Source: an uncultured Flavobacteriaceae bacterium | Lineage (GTDB): Bacteria > Bacteroidota > Bacteroidia > Flavobacteriales > Flavobacteriaceae | Direction of reading: 5' to 3' | Assembly (NCBI GenBank): GCA_947500585.1 | Contig: CANMSN010000003.1 | Location: 1-64,000 of the forward strand | Length of the DNA stretch: 64,000 nt | In this document: one piece after another, positions 1 through 8,483 of the stretch | Layout: every line of letters begins with the position of its first letter | Numbering within the stretch: the first letter of the stretch is position 1 | The notes under the pieces: generated by a model | The model's input: only the letters and a program-made list of their open reading frames with translations | Told to the model about the DNA's origin: nothing | The model's database searches: none | Program-made: the position numbers and the translations under genes

Positions 1-77
1 AATCGTCTTTGTTCATTGTGTATAAAATTTAAAATTAATCAAAAATTAAACTTTACACACTTAATGAGATACTACCT

Positions 78-509
78 TCAAAACCCTTTTTCTATTTCTT
101 CGGTAGTATTATAAAACGGATCATATACATCTATGCCCCATTGCTTACGTTTATAAATCAGAGAAATAAATTCATTCTTATATTGAGAGCTTGTTTTAAT
201 TTTTTTACCAGATTTTGTATAAGTTATCAGATGAAAAATAATATTATCTCCTTCATTTGGTTGGTAATCAAAATCAAAGCAATTCTTTGAATTCATTTCA
301 TTACTAAAAAAATTGGCACTAAGTTCTTTACTAAATTCTTCAATAGGCTCCATAAGCATTCCATCCATACCAACCCACTCATTTTTTATAAATCGATATA
401 AAGTCCATTTAATCAATATAGGGTGATTCAAATTATCGTAAGCAAAAAACTCCTTTTTATTAATATTAGAACATGTACATAAATGTATTTTTGAATTCTT
501 CTTACACAT
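78..509 (-). CDS. hypothetical protein, 143 aa
   Basis: I do not recognise this protein. It is soluble in appearance: no signal peptide or membrane segment, with a Cys-rich start (C2, then CTC at about residues 11-13) and a mixed charged/aromatic body. It runs on the minus strand downstream of the GH26-like gene, with a 35-bp gap, so the two could be co-transcribed. The AT-rich composition matches its neighbours. It may be a lineage-specific orphan; the frame is open over its full length and starts with ATG, which is the main reason to call it. Confidence 0.55.
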   Translation of the reverse strand: MCKKNSKIHLCTCSNINKKEFFAYDNLNHPILIKWTLYRFIKNEWVGMDGMLMEPIEEFSKELSANFFSNEMNSKNCFDFDYQPNEGDNIIFHLITYTKSGKKIKTSSQYKNEFISLIYKRKQWGIDVYDPFYNTTEEIEKGF

Positions 510-544
510 TAGTTTTACATAGATAATATTGTATTATTTAGTTT

Positions 545-1696
545 TCACTCTCTATACCCTAATAGCTCAAACAATTCAGGAGATTGTTTTAAATAGTGCA
601 CTTTATTAGTTTCTGCGAACCAAGCTTTGGAAATCTTTTCATTATTGTATAGACGACCATCTTTCCAATCTGAAATACCGTTAATCTTCAAACTTACCCA
701 ATCTTCATTTATAAAACTTATGGCCTTAATATTTTTATTGTAGCTGAAACTAAAAAAATTAACAAACCATTTTTTCCAAACATCAACATTATCACCTTCA
801 ATGCCAAAAATTGGATTTGACTCTGCAATCATTACTGGCTTCTTATTTTGTTTTGCAAATTCAAGAACAGCATCACAATCAGGACCAAAGCCATTATCTT
901 TGTATCCATGGCCAAAAACCGAGATACCAACCCAATCTACATAGTCGTCACCAGGATACCATTGCGAAATCTTATAACCGTTATATGGTTTACTGGCATA
1001 TGAATGCCAAACAAATGCAATATTACCTGCCCCTTTTGCGCGTAATAAATCTACAATTCTTCTGTATGCTTTTACATATGTTGCTGGTTCGAGCTCATTA
1101 TGAATCCCGTCAAACTCGTACCCTATTCTTAGGTAAATTGGTCTTTGCGTTGTTTTTGCCCATTTCGCATATTTTTTTATTACTGTATCATAATCGCCAT
1201 CGCTTGTGTTTTTAGCAATATCCCATTTCCCAACCATCCATAAGGCACTCTGCACAACAGTATTTGAAAATTTATCAATCAACATTTGATGATTTTGAGT
1301 GCCTCCAGTTTCATTTTTAAAGGATTCTGTAACACCAGTAAATTCAGGGATTCCCCAATAAGCTGACCAACCTCCTGGGATGGGTTGGTTTGGAAAATGC
1401 TTCATATATTCATTTATACGCTCTAAAGTTTGCCCCATAATGAGTAACGTTTGTCCTTCAGGTGGAACAAATTTTGTGTTTTTATAGTCATAAACAAAAT
1501 TAGAATCAACATCCCTTTTTATCATTGAAATCATGTCTTTCACAGTCGGATTAACTTCAATTTGATTTTCTTCTTGCGACCAAGTAAATGGTGCAAAAAG
1601 ATAAATTGCAGCAGTAACTAAAAGCTTGAAACTTCTCAACAGGTTTTTTGAATATTGAGATATTCCTTGTTTTACACATTTAACTTGTTGCTTCAT
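545..1696 (-). CDS. secreted GH26-like glycoside hydrolase
   Basis: Likely acts on beta-mannan-type or related polysaccharides outside the cytoplasm. A long basic N-terminus is followed by a hydrophobic stretch (about residues 25-40) ending near WSQ, consistent with a signal peptide. The body has the (beta/alpha)8 pattern of clan GH-A: an RIGYEFDG segment places a candidate acid/base at E194, and VMIAESNP places a candidate nucleophile at E292. WxGxSVFG between them fits the barrel. Length (383 aa) suits a single catalytic domain without a binding module. Family assignment is from motif recognition; substrate is not determinable here. No SusCD pair is nearby, so it is not in a classical polysaccharide utilization locus. 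Confidence 0.75.
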   Translation of the reverse strand: MKQQVKCVKQGISQYSKNLLRSFKLLVTAAIYLFAPFTWSQEENQIEVNPTVKDMISMIKRDVDSNFVYDYKNTKFVPPEGQTLLIMGQTLERINEYMKHFPNQPIPGGWSAYWGIPEFTGVTESFKNETGGTQNHQMLIDKFSNTVVQSALWMVGKWDIAKNTSDGDYDTVIKKYAKWAKTTQRPIYLRIGYEFDGIHNELEPATYVKAYRRIVDLLRAKGAGNIAFVWHSYASKPYNGYKISQWYPGDDYVDWVGISVFGHGYKDNGFGPDCDAVLEFAKQNKKPVMIAESNPIFGIEGDNVDVWKKWFVNFFSFSYNKNIKAISFINEDWVSLKINGISDWKDGRLYNNEKISKAWFAETNKVHYLKQSPELFELLGYRE

Positions 1697-1909
1697 CTTT
1701 TGTTTAAAGTTTCAATAGTAGTTTATCTTCTTTACTACTAAAGTAATGATTCTATGGCTGTTATCTTAAAAAATGGTATCATTTAACATTTTAAAACTCA
1801 TCCAACAACACTGATATATAAATAAAATCATTTTCAAAAAAATGCAGAACGCAACCCTAATTTTATTTGGTAGCTCTTAAATATCCGTAATATAGTTAGA
1901 TGATATAAA

Positions 1910-2758
1910 TCAATCCTTAAGGGAAAAAGATAAAGAATTCCCCGTAAACTTTTGCGCCAAAACATCTATTGAAGATTCTTTAAGCTGTAAAACTCTTGGG
2001 TAGCCACCTGTGGTTTGACAATCACGCATTAAAATAATAAGTTTTCCAGATGGTGTTAATTGTACAGTACCAGGAAGCACTGCGGAAGTAATGATAGGTT
2101 TTAAATTATTTTGAAGGGTTTCTTCTAAATGATACGCCATTCGGTTATTATCTTTTGAAATTGTAAATGCTTTGGTTAATAATTGCGTTTTCTGATTTTC
2201 AGAAAGCAAATCAAATTCTAGACCTTTAAATACTTCTATATTATTGGAAATTAGATAAGACGAATCAAATCGGATACTCGCATGTTGTTTTATATTTGAG
2301 ACTAATATTTCTGAAAGGCTTAATTTATCATTTCTTTGAAGCATAAACTGCTTTGTAATGTTTTTGTACATACTTCTACTATGCATGACTGTTTCGGTTT
2401 TAAAACCACCTAAAACCCCTAAATAGCATCTAAATCCTATGTCTAATTTCCCGAAAGACAAAATATCATTAGGTTTTACAGTTATTATTTTATTGAGTTG
2501 AATAGGGTTATCATTTAATTTCGGAGACATGTCAGCTCCTGAAATAGCAATATATGTTGCTTTTTCAAACTTAAGTTTTGCACCAGTCATCGTCATTTCT
2601 AAAACAGCTTCGTTTTTATCATTTCCTAATAAAGCATTGACTAAATCAGAGGCTCTTTTATCCATAACACCAGAATAAGGTACGCCGTATTCTTGAAAAC
2701 CAATACGCCCAGTATCTTGAATTGTTGAATAAAAACCAGGATTTAAAACTGTAATCAT
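1910..2758 (-). CDS. pxpC: 5-oxoprolinase subunit C (KipA family)
   Basis: Subunit of the prokaryotic ATP-dependent 5-oxoprolinase PxpABC, which opens 5-oxo-L-proline (pyroglutamate) to glutamate in the cytoplasm. The start MITVLNPGFYSTIQDTGR and the following GVPYSGVMD are the family signature of the biotin-dependent-carboxyltransferase-like KipA/PxpC domain. At 282 aa it is close to the usual length. Its start overlaps the end of pxpB by 4 bp, and pxpA lies just upstream of that, so the order pxpA-pxpB-pxpC is an operon and supports the function. B. subtilis KipA is the anti-anti-kinase counterpart, but with all three subunits present the enzyme role is preferred. Confidence 0.9.
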   Translation of the reverse strand: MITVLNPGFYSTIQDTGRIGFQEYGVPYSGVMDKRASDLVNALLGNDKNEAVLEMTMTGAKLKFEKATYIAISGADMSPKLNDNPIQLNKIITVKPNDILSFGKLDIGFRCYLGVLGGFKTETVMHSRSMYKNITKQFMLQRNDKLSLSEILVSNIKQHASIRFDSSYLISNNIEVFKGLEFDLLSENQKTQLLTKAFTISKDNNRMAYHLEETLQNNLKPIITSAVLPGTVQLTPSGKLIILMRDCQTTGGYPRVLQLKESSIDVLAQKFTGNSLSFSLKD

Positions 2759-3483
2759 AATAGTAACTCACTTTCCATTTGATAAACATTGGCATCAACC
2801 AAAGTCTTAATATCACGATACGTTTTTAGTGACACAGGATAAAACTGAATACGATCTCCTGCTTTGGCAAAACAGGGTACTTCTTTTGAAACATCAAAAA
2901 AATTAATAGGAGAGTTTCCAATAATATTCCAACCTCCAGGACTTTCGTTTGGATATACACCAGTTTGATTTCCACCAATAGCAACTGCTCCTTTTTCTAC
3001 ATGTAACCTTGGCGACGATTTCCTCGAAATTTCGAGTGATTTATCTAATCCACCCAAGTATAAAAAACCAGGTAAAAAACCAATAAAATAAACTAAATAA
3101 ATAGCTTCAGAATGGCGCTTAATAATTTCTGCTTTTGAGATGCCTTTTTCTTGTGAAATCAACTCTAAATCTAGTCCAAATTCATCATCATAACACACAG
3201 GTATTCTCCATAAAAAAAAATCTGGTTTATTTGAGGTTTTATTTGCACTATAGATTTCTTCTATAACAGCTATTTCGTTATCTAAATTTTTAACACATTT
3301 ATTATATATAATTAATAACGAGTTATATGCGGTTTTTAATTCAAGTATTTGTTCAATACTATTTTGTTTTATTAAATCTTTAAAACTAATAATATCTTTA
3401 ATGATTTTTTCATCAATTTCAGCAGGCCATTCTACTAAAATAGCACGTTCGCCAAAGGATTTATATGTTAATTTATAGGACAT
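2755..3483 (-). CDS. pxpB: 5-oxoprolinase subunit B (KipI family)
   Basis: Cyclophilin-like KipI/PxpB subunit. Visible signatures are GFLPGFLYLGG at about residues 135-145 and the SPGGWNIIG segment near residue 187, both conserved in the family. Length 242 aa is normal. It sits between pxpA (6-bp gap) and pxpC (4-bp overlap), so the three products are probably made in fixed ratio. B. subtilis KipI inhibits the sporulation kinase KinA; there is no sporulation context here and the metabolic role follows from the complete pxpABC set. Confidence 0.9.
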   Translation of the reverse strand: MSYKLTYKSFGERAILVEWPAEIDEKIIKDIISFKDLIKQNSIEQILELKTAYNSLLIIYNKCVKNLDNEIAVIEEIYSANKTSNKPDFFLWRIPVCYDDEFGLDLELISQEKGISKAEIIKRHSEAIYLVYFIGFLPGFLYLGGLDKSLEISRKSSPRLHVEKGAVAIGGNQTGVYPNESPGGWNIIGNSPINFFDVSKEVPCFAKAGDRIQFYPVSLKTYRDIKTLVDANVYQMESELLL

Positions 3484-3489
3484 TAAAAT

Positions 3490-4230
3490 TTATCTGATTT
3501 CATATCCGTTTAACTCTAATTTTCGCTTTAAATTTTTAATCAAATCTACAGCTTTCGGATTATCACCATGAACACAAAAAGTAGCGGCTTCAATATCTAA
3601 TTCTGTGTTTTTAATAGTCTTTACTTTTTGAGTAGAAACCATCCTAAATACATGGTCAAAAACCAAATTAACATCCTCAATTAATGCATGAGGTTCGCTT
3701 CTAGAAACCAAGGTTAAATCTTCATTATAATTTCTATCAGCAAAAGCTTCATATGTAATTTGAATATTTTCCTTTAGCGCTAAATCTGCAATAACAGATT
3801 TATATGGCACATAAAGTTTAATGGGTAAAGCCAAACTTTTCATGACTTCAATAATAACGCTAGCAATACGCTTGTTAACAGCTGCTAAATTATAAAGTGC
3901 ACCGTGTGGTTTTACATGATGTAACAGTGCATTTTCTCTATTTAAAACTTTAATCAAATCCTCAATTTGATTTTTAATTGAAGAAAACAAAGCAGCAGAA
4001 GACATTTCCATAGGTTGTCGACCAAAATGCTCTTTATCAGGAAATGATGGATGTGCACCAATTTTTACGCGGTATTGTTTTGCAAGCTTTACAACATTTT
4101 GCATACTTTCAAAAGTACCCGCATGTCCACCACAGGCAATATTACAAGAAGCTATGTAAGGCATTAACAAAATCTCATTACCTATACCCTCTCCTACATC
4201 AACGTTTATATCTACAGTTTTAGAACACAT
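3490..4230 (-). CDS. pxpA: 5-oxoprolinase subunit A (LamB/YcsF family)
   Basis: LamB/YcsF-family subunit of 5-oxoprolinase. The start contains the family's acidic VDVGEGIGN segment and the NIACGGHAG motif near residues 30-38, followed by IGAHPSFPD, all expected in the TIM-barrel-like active site region. 246 aa is the usual size. It is separated by only 3 bp from the Nramp-related transporter gene upstream and by 6 bp from pxpB downstream. The linkage of a LamB/YcsF gene to an Nramp-like gene also occurs in B. subtilis (ycsF-ycsG), suggesting that the transporter feeds this pathway. Confidence 0.92.
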   Translation of the reverse strand: MCSKTVDINVDVGEGIGNEILLMPYIASCNIACGGHAGTFESMQNVVKLAKQYRVKIGAHPSFPDKEHFGRQPMEMSSAALFSSIKNQIEDLIKVLNRENALLHHVKPHGALYNLAAVNKRIASVIIEVMKSLALPIKLYVPYKSVIADLALKENIQITYEAFADRNYNEDLTLVSRSEPHALIEDVNLVFDHVFRMVSTQKVKTIKNTELDIEAATFCVHGDNPKAVDLIKNLKRKLELNGYEIR

Positions 4231-4233
4231 CTA

Positions 4234-5466
4234 CTAAAACAAATTTAAATTGAATACTTTATTAAGCGTAGCTAATGAAAGTAAGATACTAATTCCTAGA
4301 ATTAAAAACCCAAAAAAGTTATGCTTAATTGTGTTTTTATAGTCGCCCAAAACAGATTCTTTATTCATAATCCAAATTAGAAACCCAGCGATTACAGGTA
4401 ATAAAACACCATTAGCTACTTGAGCAAACTTTATAATTTCGATAGACTTTATTCCCAATGAAGAAAAGACAACACCTAAAATCAATATAAAGATCCAAAT
4501 AGCTCTAAACTTTTTGGCTTTCATGTTTGAAGACCATCCTAAACAACCACTAGTTACATAAGCTGCTGCTAAAGGTGCTGTTATAGCACTAGTAATACCT
4601 GCAGCAAACAAACCTATTGCTAAAAAATATTTTGCAAAACTCCCAAACAAAGGTTCTAAACCTTTTGCTAAATCTGCAGTATTGTTAATTTCAACGTTTT
4701 GTATTGAAGATGCAGAAATGATAACACACATAGACACCACTCCACCTAAAATAACCGCTATAATAGTATCCTTCCTAGCGAATTGTAAATCACTCTTAGT
4801 TTTCCACTTTTCTTTAACTAATGCAGCATGGAGGAATAGATTATAAGGCACAACAGTCGTTCCAATAAGTGCAATAATGGTTAACAAACTATCTTCTGGA
4901 AATTTTGGGATAAAAGCACCTTTTAAAATTTCTAATATATTCGGTTTAGTTATAATAGCGGTTATTAAAAACGCTAAACTCATCAGTATAACCAAGGTAA
5001 TTAATGCGCATTCTAAAACTTTGTAATTGCCCAGATACAATAATACAAATGCGATGGCACCAATAACAATGCTTAATACATTTATTGAAAAACCACCAAT
5101 ATTTAAACTAGGATTTCCAACAATGGTTTCTAAACCCAATACGCCACCAGTTATATTTCCCGCTTCGTAAGCAGCATTTCCTATCACAATAGCTGAAAGA
5201 ATAAGAAGAATAGCCAAAAACTTAAAAACAGGATGTTTTATTTCTGTTCTAATAATTTCCGATAACCCTTTTTGAGTAATGATACCTAATCGCGCTGACA
5301 TTTCTTGTAGAATAATAGTTGCGAAAATTGATAAAACCATTGCCCACAAAAGCGAAAAGCCAAAACCAACACCAGCCAACGTACAAACTGTTACCGTACC
5401 TGGACCAATAAACGCTGCTGCTATTAAAGGCCCTGGGCCGATGTTTTTAAACCAGTTTTTTATCAT
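4234..5466 (-). CDS. Nramp-related transporter with altered metal site
   Basis: Integral membrane protein with about 11 hydrophobic segments of the Nramp/YcsG family. I place the start at the second ATG (5464-5466), giving a 410-aa protein beginning MIKNWFKNIGPGPL, because this ATG overlaps the stop codon of the upstream DUF2891 gene, a usual coupling arrangement. The segment that is DPGN in metal-transporting Nramps reads GPGT (residues 21-24), and the MPHN segment reads VPYN (206-209), so the Asp, Asn and Met that bind Mn/Fe are absent. With pxpABC directly downstream it may carry 5-oxoproline or a related solute instead of metal. That substrate is inference. Confidence 0.85.
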   Translation of the reverse strand: MIKNWFKNIGPGPLIAAAFIGPGTVTVCTLAGVGFGFSLLWAMVLSIFATIILQEMSARLGIITQKGLSEIIRTEIKHPVFKFLAILLILSAIVIGNAAYEAGNITGGVLGLETIVGNPSLNIGGFSINVLSIVIGAIAFVLLYLGNYKVLECALITLVILMSLAFLITAIITKPNILEILKGAFIPKFPEDSLLTIIALIGTTVVPYNLFLHAALVKEKWKTKSDLQFARKDTIIAVILGGVVSMCVIISASSIQNVEINNTADLAKGLEPLFGSFAKYFLAIGLFAAGITSAITAPLAAAYVTSGCLGWSSNMKAKKFRAIWIFILILGVVFSSLGIKSIEIIKFAQVANGVLLPVIAGFLIWIMNKESVLGDYKNTIKHNFFGFLILGISILLSLATLNKVFNLNLF

Positions 5467-6590
5467 TCGGTTGTAGAATTTAGCGCGTAGATGGCAAAAC
5501 TCCCTAACCAATGCCCTCCCTCATAACTATCGCCAACAATACTTGGTAGCGAATAGTTTATATGATTGTTAGCAACATATTTTAAATGACTGTATTCTGG
5601 CAAACCTTCAGCAATTTTGTTTAAGCTCCATGCTCGCGAAAAATTAACACCGTCTAAATGCACCAATTGGCCATCTGTTCTATCTGAAACCTTACCAACT
5701 TCTAATTTGTAATCTTTATTTTTTAGTTCTGGTAAAAAATCATTTAACCATGTTTTAAACTCTGCTTCTGGCAATAAGCGCTTTATTAAAGCTGCTTCTT
5801 CCAAACATGGTGATAAAAAGTCGCTACCACTAGGTTCCCAGCTCATTGGGCAATTTTTATCATTTAAAAAGAAATATTTTGCTCTATTGGTAATAGCGTT
5901 TCTAAGTGTATCGTGTTTCACCGTTTCTGCATAATCATAAGCAAATGAAAGTCCGAAAGCCGTATTAGTATGCGTTCCCACGCGAAGTGGATAATTTAGT
6001 TTAGGTAGAAACTCAATATATTTTTCAATAATTAAATCGGTTAATGGCTGTAAATTAGTTTCTAATTCTCTAGCAATTGGCGCATCCCAAGTATGTAATT
6101 CTTCACCTAGTTTAAGTAACCACGCCCAACCATACGTACGCTCGTAAGATTTGTTGTGTTTACCATAGAAATATTTAACTTCGACTTCTATTTTCTCTTT
6201 AGAGATATTATTAAGTAACCGTTGTTTAATTTCCTCTGCTTTATCAATTTCTGGAAATTGTTTTAATAAACTTACCAAACTCCAATGGCCGTGAACTGCG
6301 GAATGCCAATCGAAACAGCCATAAAACGCAGGATGCAATTGGGTTGGCGACTTTAAGTCTTTACCACTACCCAAAGTTTGCGATAATCGGTTAGGATACT
6401 CAATATTCATGCAATGTAATGGTAATTCTACCAATGTATTTGCTGCTTTTAAATCTAGTTTTGGGATGTCTTGAATTGGTTTTGTAGTTGTAACCTCATC
6501 TAAAACTTGTTGCGTTTCATTTGGAGTTTGTTTTTTGTTGTTGCAGTTGAAAAGAATAACGACTAGTAAAATTATGATGTGTTTTTTCAT
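5463..6590 (-). CDS. DUF2891 family lipoprotein
   Basis: The N-terminus MKKHIIILLVVILFNC is a lipoprotein signal with lipidation at C16, followed by a polar linker. The remainder (about residues 45-375) resembles the DUF2891 family, with an alpha/alpha-toroid-like look and conserved FDWHSAVHGHW near residue 95, GTHTNTAFG near 205 and WEPSGSDFLSPCLEEA near 250. Such His/Glu-rich signatures suggest an enzymatic pocket, but the reaction is not known to me. It is the first gene of the run leading into the Nramp-like and pxp genes; the stop codon overlaps the next start. Location is probably periplasm-facing or on the cell surface. Confidence 0.75.
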   Translation of the reverse strand: MKKHIIILLVVILFNCNNKKQTPNETQQVLDEVTTTKPIQDIPKLDLKAANTLVELPLHCMNIEYPNRLSQTLGSGKDLKSPTQLHPAFYGCFDWHSAVHGHWSLVSLLKQFPEIDKAEEIKQRLLNNISKEKIEVEVKYFYGKHNKSYERTYGWAWLLKLGEELHTWDAPIARELETNLQPLTDLIIEKYIEFLPKLNYPLRVGTHTNTAFGLSFAYDYAETVKHDTLRNAITNRAKYFFLNDKNCPMSWEPSGSDFLSPCLEEAALIKRLLPEAEFKTWLNDFLPELKNKDYKLEVGKVSDRTDGQLVHLDGVNFSRAWSLNKIAEGLPEYSHLKYVANNHINYSLPSIVGDSYEGGHWLGSFAIYALNSTTE

Positions 6591-6932
6591 TTTATAAATT
6601 TAGGCTTAAATCTATTAAAGAAAAAGAATTTTATAAAAACTAAATACTCAAAATAGACTTTTAAATTATCAAACCATTCTTACTCACACGGTCACGAGCG
6701 AGACGCTCGCGCTCGCAGGGGAAATAGAAAGTCTCATGTAACTTGTAAACAATTATTATAAATATTGTAAGGTCTTGTTTTAACACTGAGCAATATGCTT
6801 AATCTAGCAAATAATATTTACTCCCGAACACTCCAAATTTCACGCAAAGGACCTCCTTTACTTGTAAAACCTGTCTGTTTCTAGTTACAGTCATCTAAAC
6901 TGTAATTAAAAATAATTACCTTCTTTAATTAA
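6591..6932. other. gene-free spacer with a GC-rich hairpin
   Basis: A 342-bp stretch without a convincing gene. The only conspicuous content is a GC-rich palindrome in otherwise AT-rich DNA: CGAGCG-AGA-CGCTCG at 6695-6709, followed by a second GCTCGC (6711-6716) that could pair alternatively. This is the style of dispersed intergenic repeat seen in Bacteroidota. It has no T-run next to it, so I do not call it a terminator. Confidence 0.5.
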
Positions 6933-7673
6933 TTAAAACGGTACGGGGAAAAAATTAACAGTTTTAAAATAAATAGTCAACAATATAATTAGGTTACCAT
7001 TAAAGCATATGAATCCAAGATCTAAAAAATCTTTTTCCAAAAGAAAAGTTTCATAATCTTCAATATTCTTCTTTCCAAAAAGAAAGGTTGTAATCATTAT
7101 AAACATAAAAATGTTTAACAATTTCAAGTACGAGATATCTTTCTTCAAAAACCTAATTTCAGTAGGGTTTAAAGTTTCTCCATTTTCAAAAAGCTTTGAC
7201 CAAGAAGGATCATAATTAACCGCTAAAACTTGTAATAATATAGCTGAATCTGGATACATTGTAAAAGAAGTAAATTCAAAACAATTATCAATGAAATTAA
7301 AATTTATCTCTGAAATTTTTATTTTTTTTGTTTTTTTTATTTGACAATCTATAAATAAGCCCTCACCTATAATACCTAGTATTAAAGGATTACTCTCTTT
7401 TATGTTGATCGGGTATTTTGAGTTATTCCAAATAATAAATTCACTTAAAACTACATCTCTTTGTATAGTAATTGAATCATTAAACACATACGATATGCCA
7501 AACTTTTTTGCTTCCTCATTAGATAATATAATATCAGCATTCCAAGTACCATATTTTATTCCAGTTGGGAAATACTGAAATAAATTACTGAAAATAAGAA
7601 TTAAAAATATTAAAATTATTGGCAAAAACCATCCTCTCTTATATTTAGTATAATCAAAATAATTTAACATCAA
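6933..7673 (-). CDS. membrane protein, paralog of the next gene
   Basis: Unrecognised family. A hydrophobic segment at about residues 15-33 is followed by an extracytoplasmic-looking domain of about 150 residues, then one helix near 185-200 and another near 225-240. The central part, NDSITIQRDVVLSEFIIWNNSKYPINIKESNPL, aligns by eye with the NDTISVTNNVNLYEIIFWNN region of the upstream gene, so the two are tandem paralogs with the same topology. Its start overlaps the upstream stop by 4 bp, indicating translational coupling. Base composition is very AT-rich. Function unknown. Confidence 0.65.
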   Translation of the reverse strand: MMLNYFDYTKYKRGWFLPIILIFLILIFSNLFQYFPTGIKYGTWNADIILSNEEAKKFGISYVFNDSITIQRDVVLSEFIIWNNSKYPINIKESNPLILGIIGEGLFIDCQIKKTKKIKISEINFNFIDNCFEFTSFTMYPDSAILLQVLAVNYDPSWSKLFENGETLNPTEIRFLKKDISYLKLLNIFMFIMITTFLFGKKNIEDYETFLLEKDFLDLGFICFNGNLIILLTIYFKTVNFFPVPF

Positions 7674-8404
7674 TAAAGGGTATAAGGAGGGTGATATGTA
7701 TAAATAACATAATAAAAAATTCTAAAAACTGATATAATTAACAATACAATTGGTATTAGAAGGTGCTTAAACTTTATTTTCTTTCTGGGGATTTTAATGA
7801 TTTTATATATAGATATAGTGGATAAAACAAACCAAATCAAAACCAATGCCCATCTTATATTATTTTTTATAGGTTCAAAAGGAAGTTCTACCTTTTTTAT
7901 TCTATGTTGAGGAACGTAACCTTCTATTATAGGAACACCAACATGATCTCCCAAGACAATAGCTTGAACTTTAAATCCGAAATTAGGCTCAAAATACTTC
8001 CACTTAATCTCATAATCAGTTCCCTTTTTCAAAAAATAGAAACCACTAATATCAGGATTAATAGATTTTACTATATCAAAATATACAAATTCATTGCCCT
8101 TGGGTGGTTTAATTATAAAAGGAACTCTTACATCACTTTCTTCAATCTCCTTTTTACCATTATTCCAAAAAATAATTTCATATAAGTTTACATTATTTGT
8201 TACAGATATAGTATCATTTATTATCATTGATATATTATCTGGCTTCTCTCCGTCATATCCAAACAACTCATTGTGTTTACTGATTGAATATACTGGTTCT
8301 TGCCACTCTTTTAATAGATAAGGAGTTATAAACTCAGTAATAATAGGGAATATTATTCCACCAATTATTAATAATATACAATCCTTAAATGTGATTTTTT
8401 TCAT
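7670..8404 (-). CDS. membrane protein, first of a paralogous pair
   Basis: Unrecognised family. One N-terminal hydrophobic helix (about residues 10-28), an extracytoplasmic domain of about 150 residues containing NDTISVTNNVNLYEIIFWNN, then two helices near residues 185-202 and 212-232. The central domain has the feel of a beta-sandwich with a conserved xxFWNNG turn, shared with the protein encoded immediately downstream. The 4-bp overlap of the two genes implies the products are made together and may form a complex. No neighbouring gene explains the pair. Confidence 0.65.
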   Translation of the reverse strand: MKKITFKDCILLIIGGIIFPIITEFITPYLLKEWQEPVYSISKHNELFGYDGEKPDNISMIINDTISVTNNVNLYEIIFWNNGKKEIEESDVRVPFIIKPPKGNEFVYFDIVKSINPDISGFYFLKKGTDYEIKWKYFEPNFGFKVQAIVLGDHVGVPIIEGYVPQHRIKKVELPFEPIKNNIRWALVLIWFVLSTISIYKIIKIPRKKIKFKHLLIPIVLLIISVFRIFYYVIYTYHPPYTLY

Positions 8405-8483
8405 TAATTAAATATTAATAGCAATATTTTTCATGCTTTTAAAAAAGTTTTTAGTTTCTACTCATTCTAATTAATTAAACTTA

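Noticed and set aside
1-16. A possible minus-strand gene start (ATGAACAAAGACGATT) running off the left edge
   Set aside because: Only five codons are visible, so neither coding nature nor family can be supported.
811-1215. Plus-strand 134-codon open frame across the GH26-like gene
   Set aside because: It is antisense to a well-supported gene with catalytic motifs and shows no recognisable protein features.
6695-6716. GC-rich hairpin as a terminator of the upstream membrane protein genes
   Set aside because: No T-run on either strand and it is about 220 bp from the nearest stop codon; more likely a dispersed repeat.
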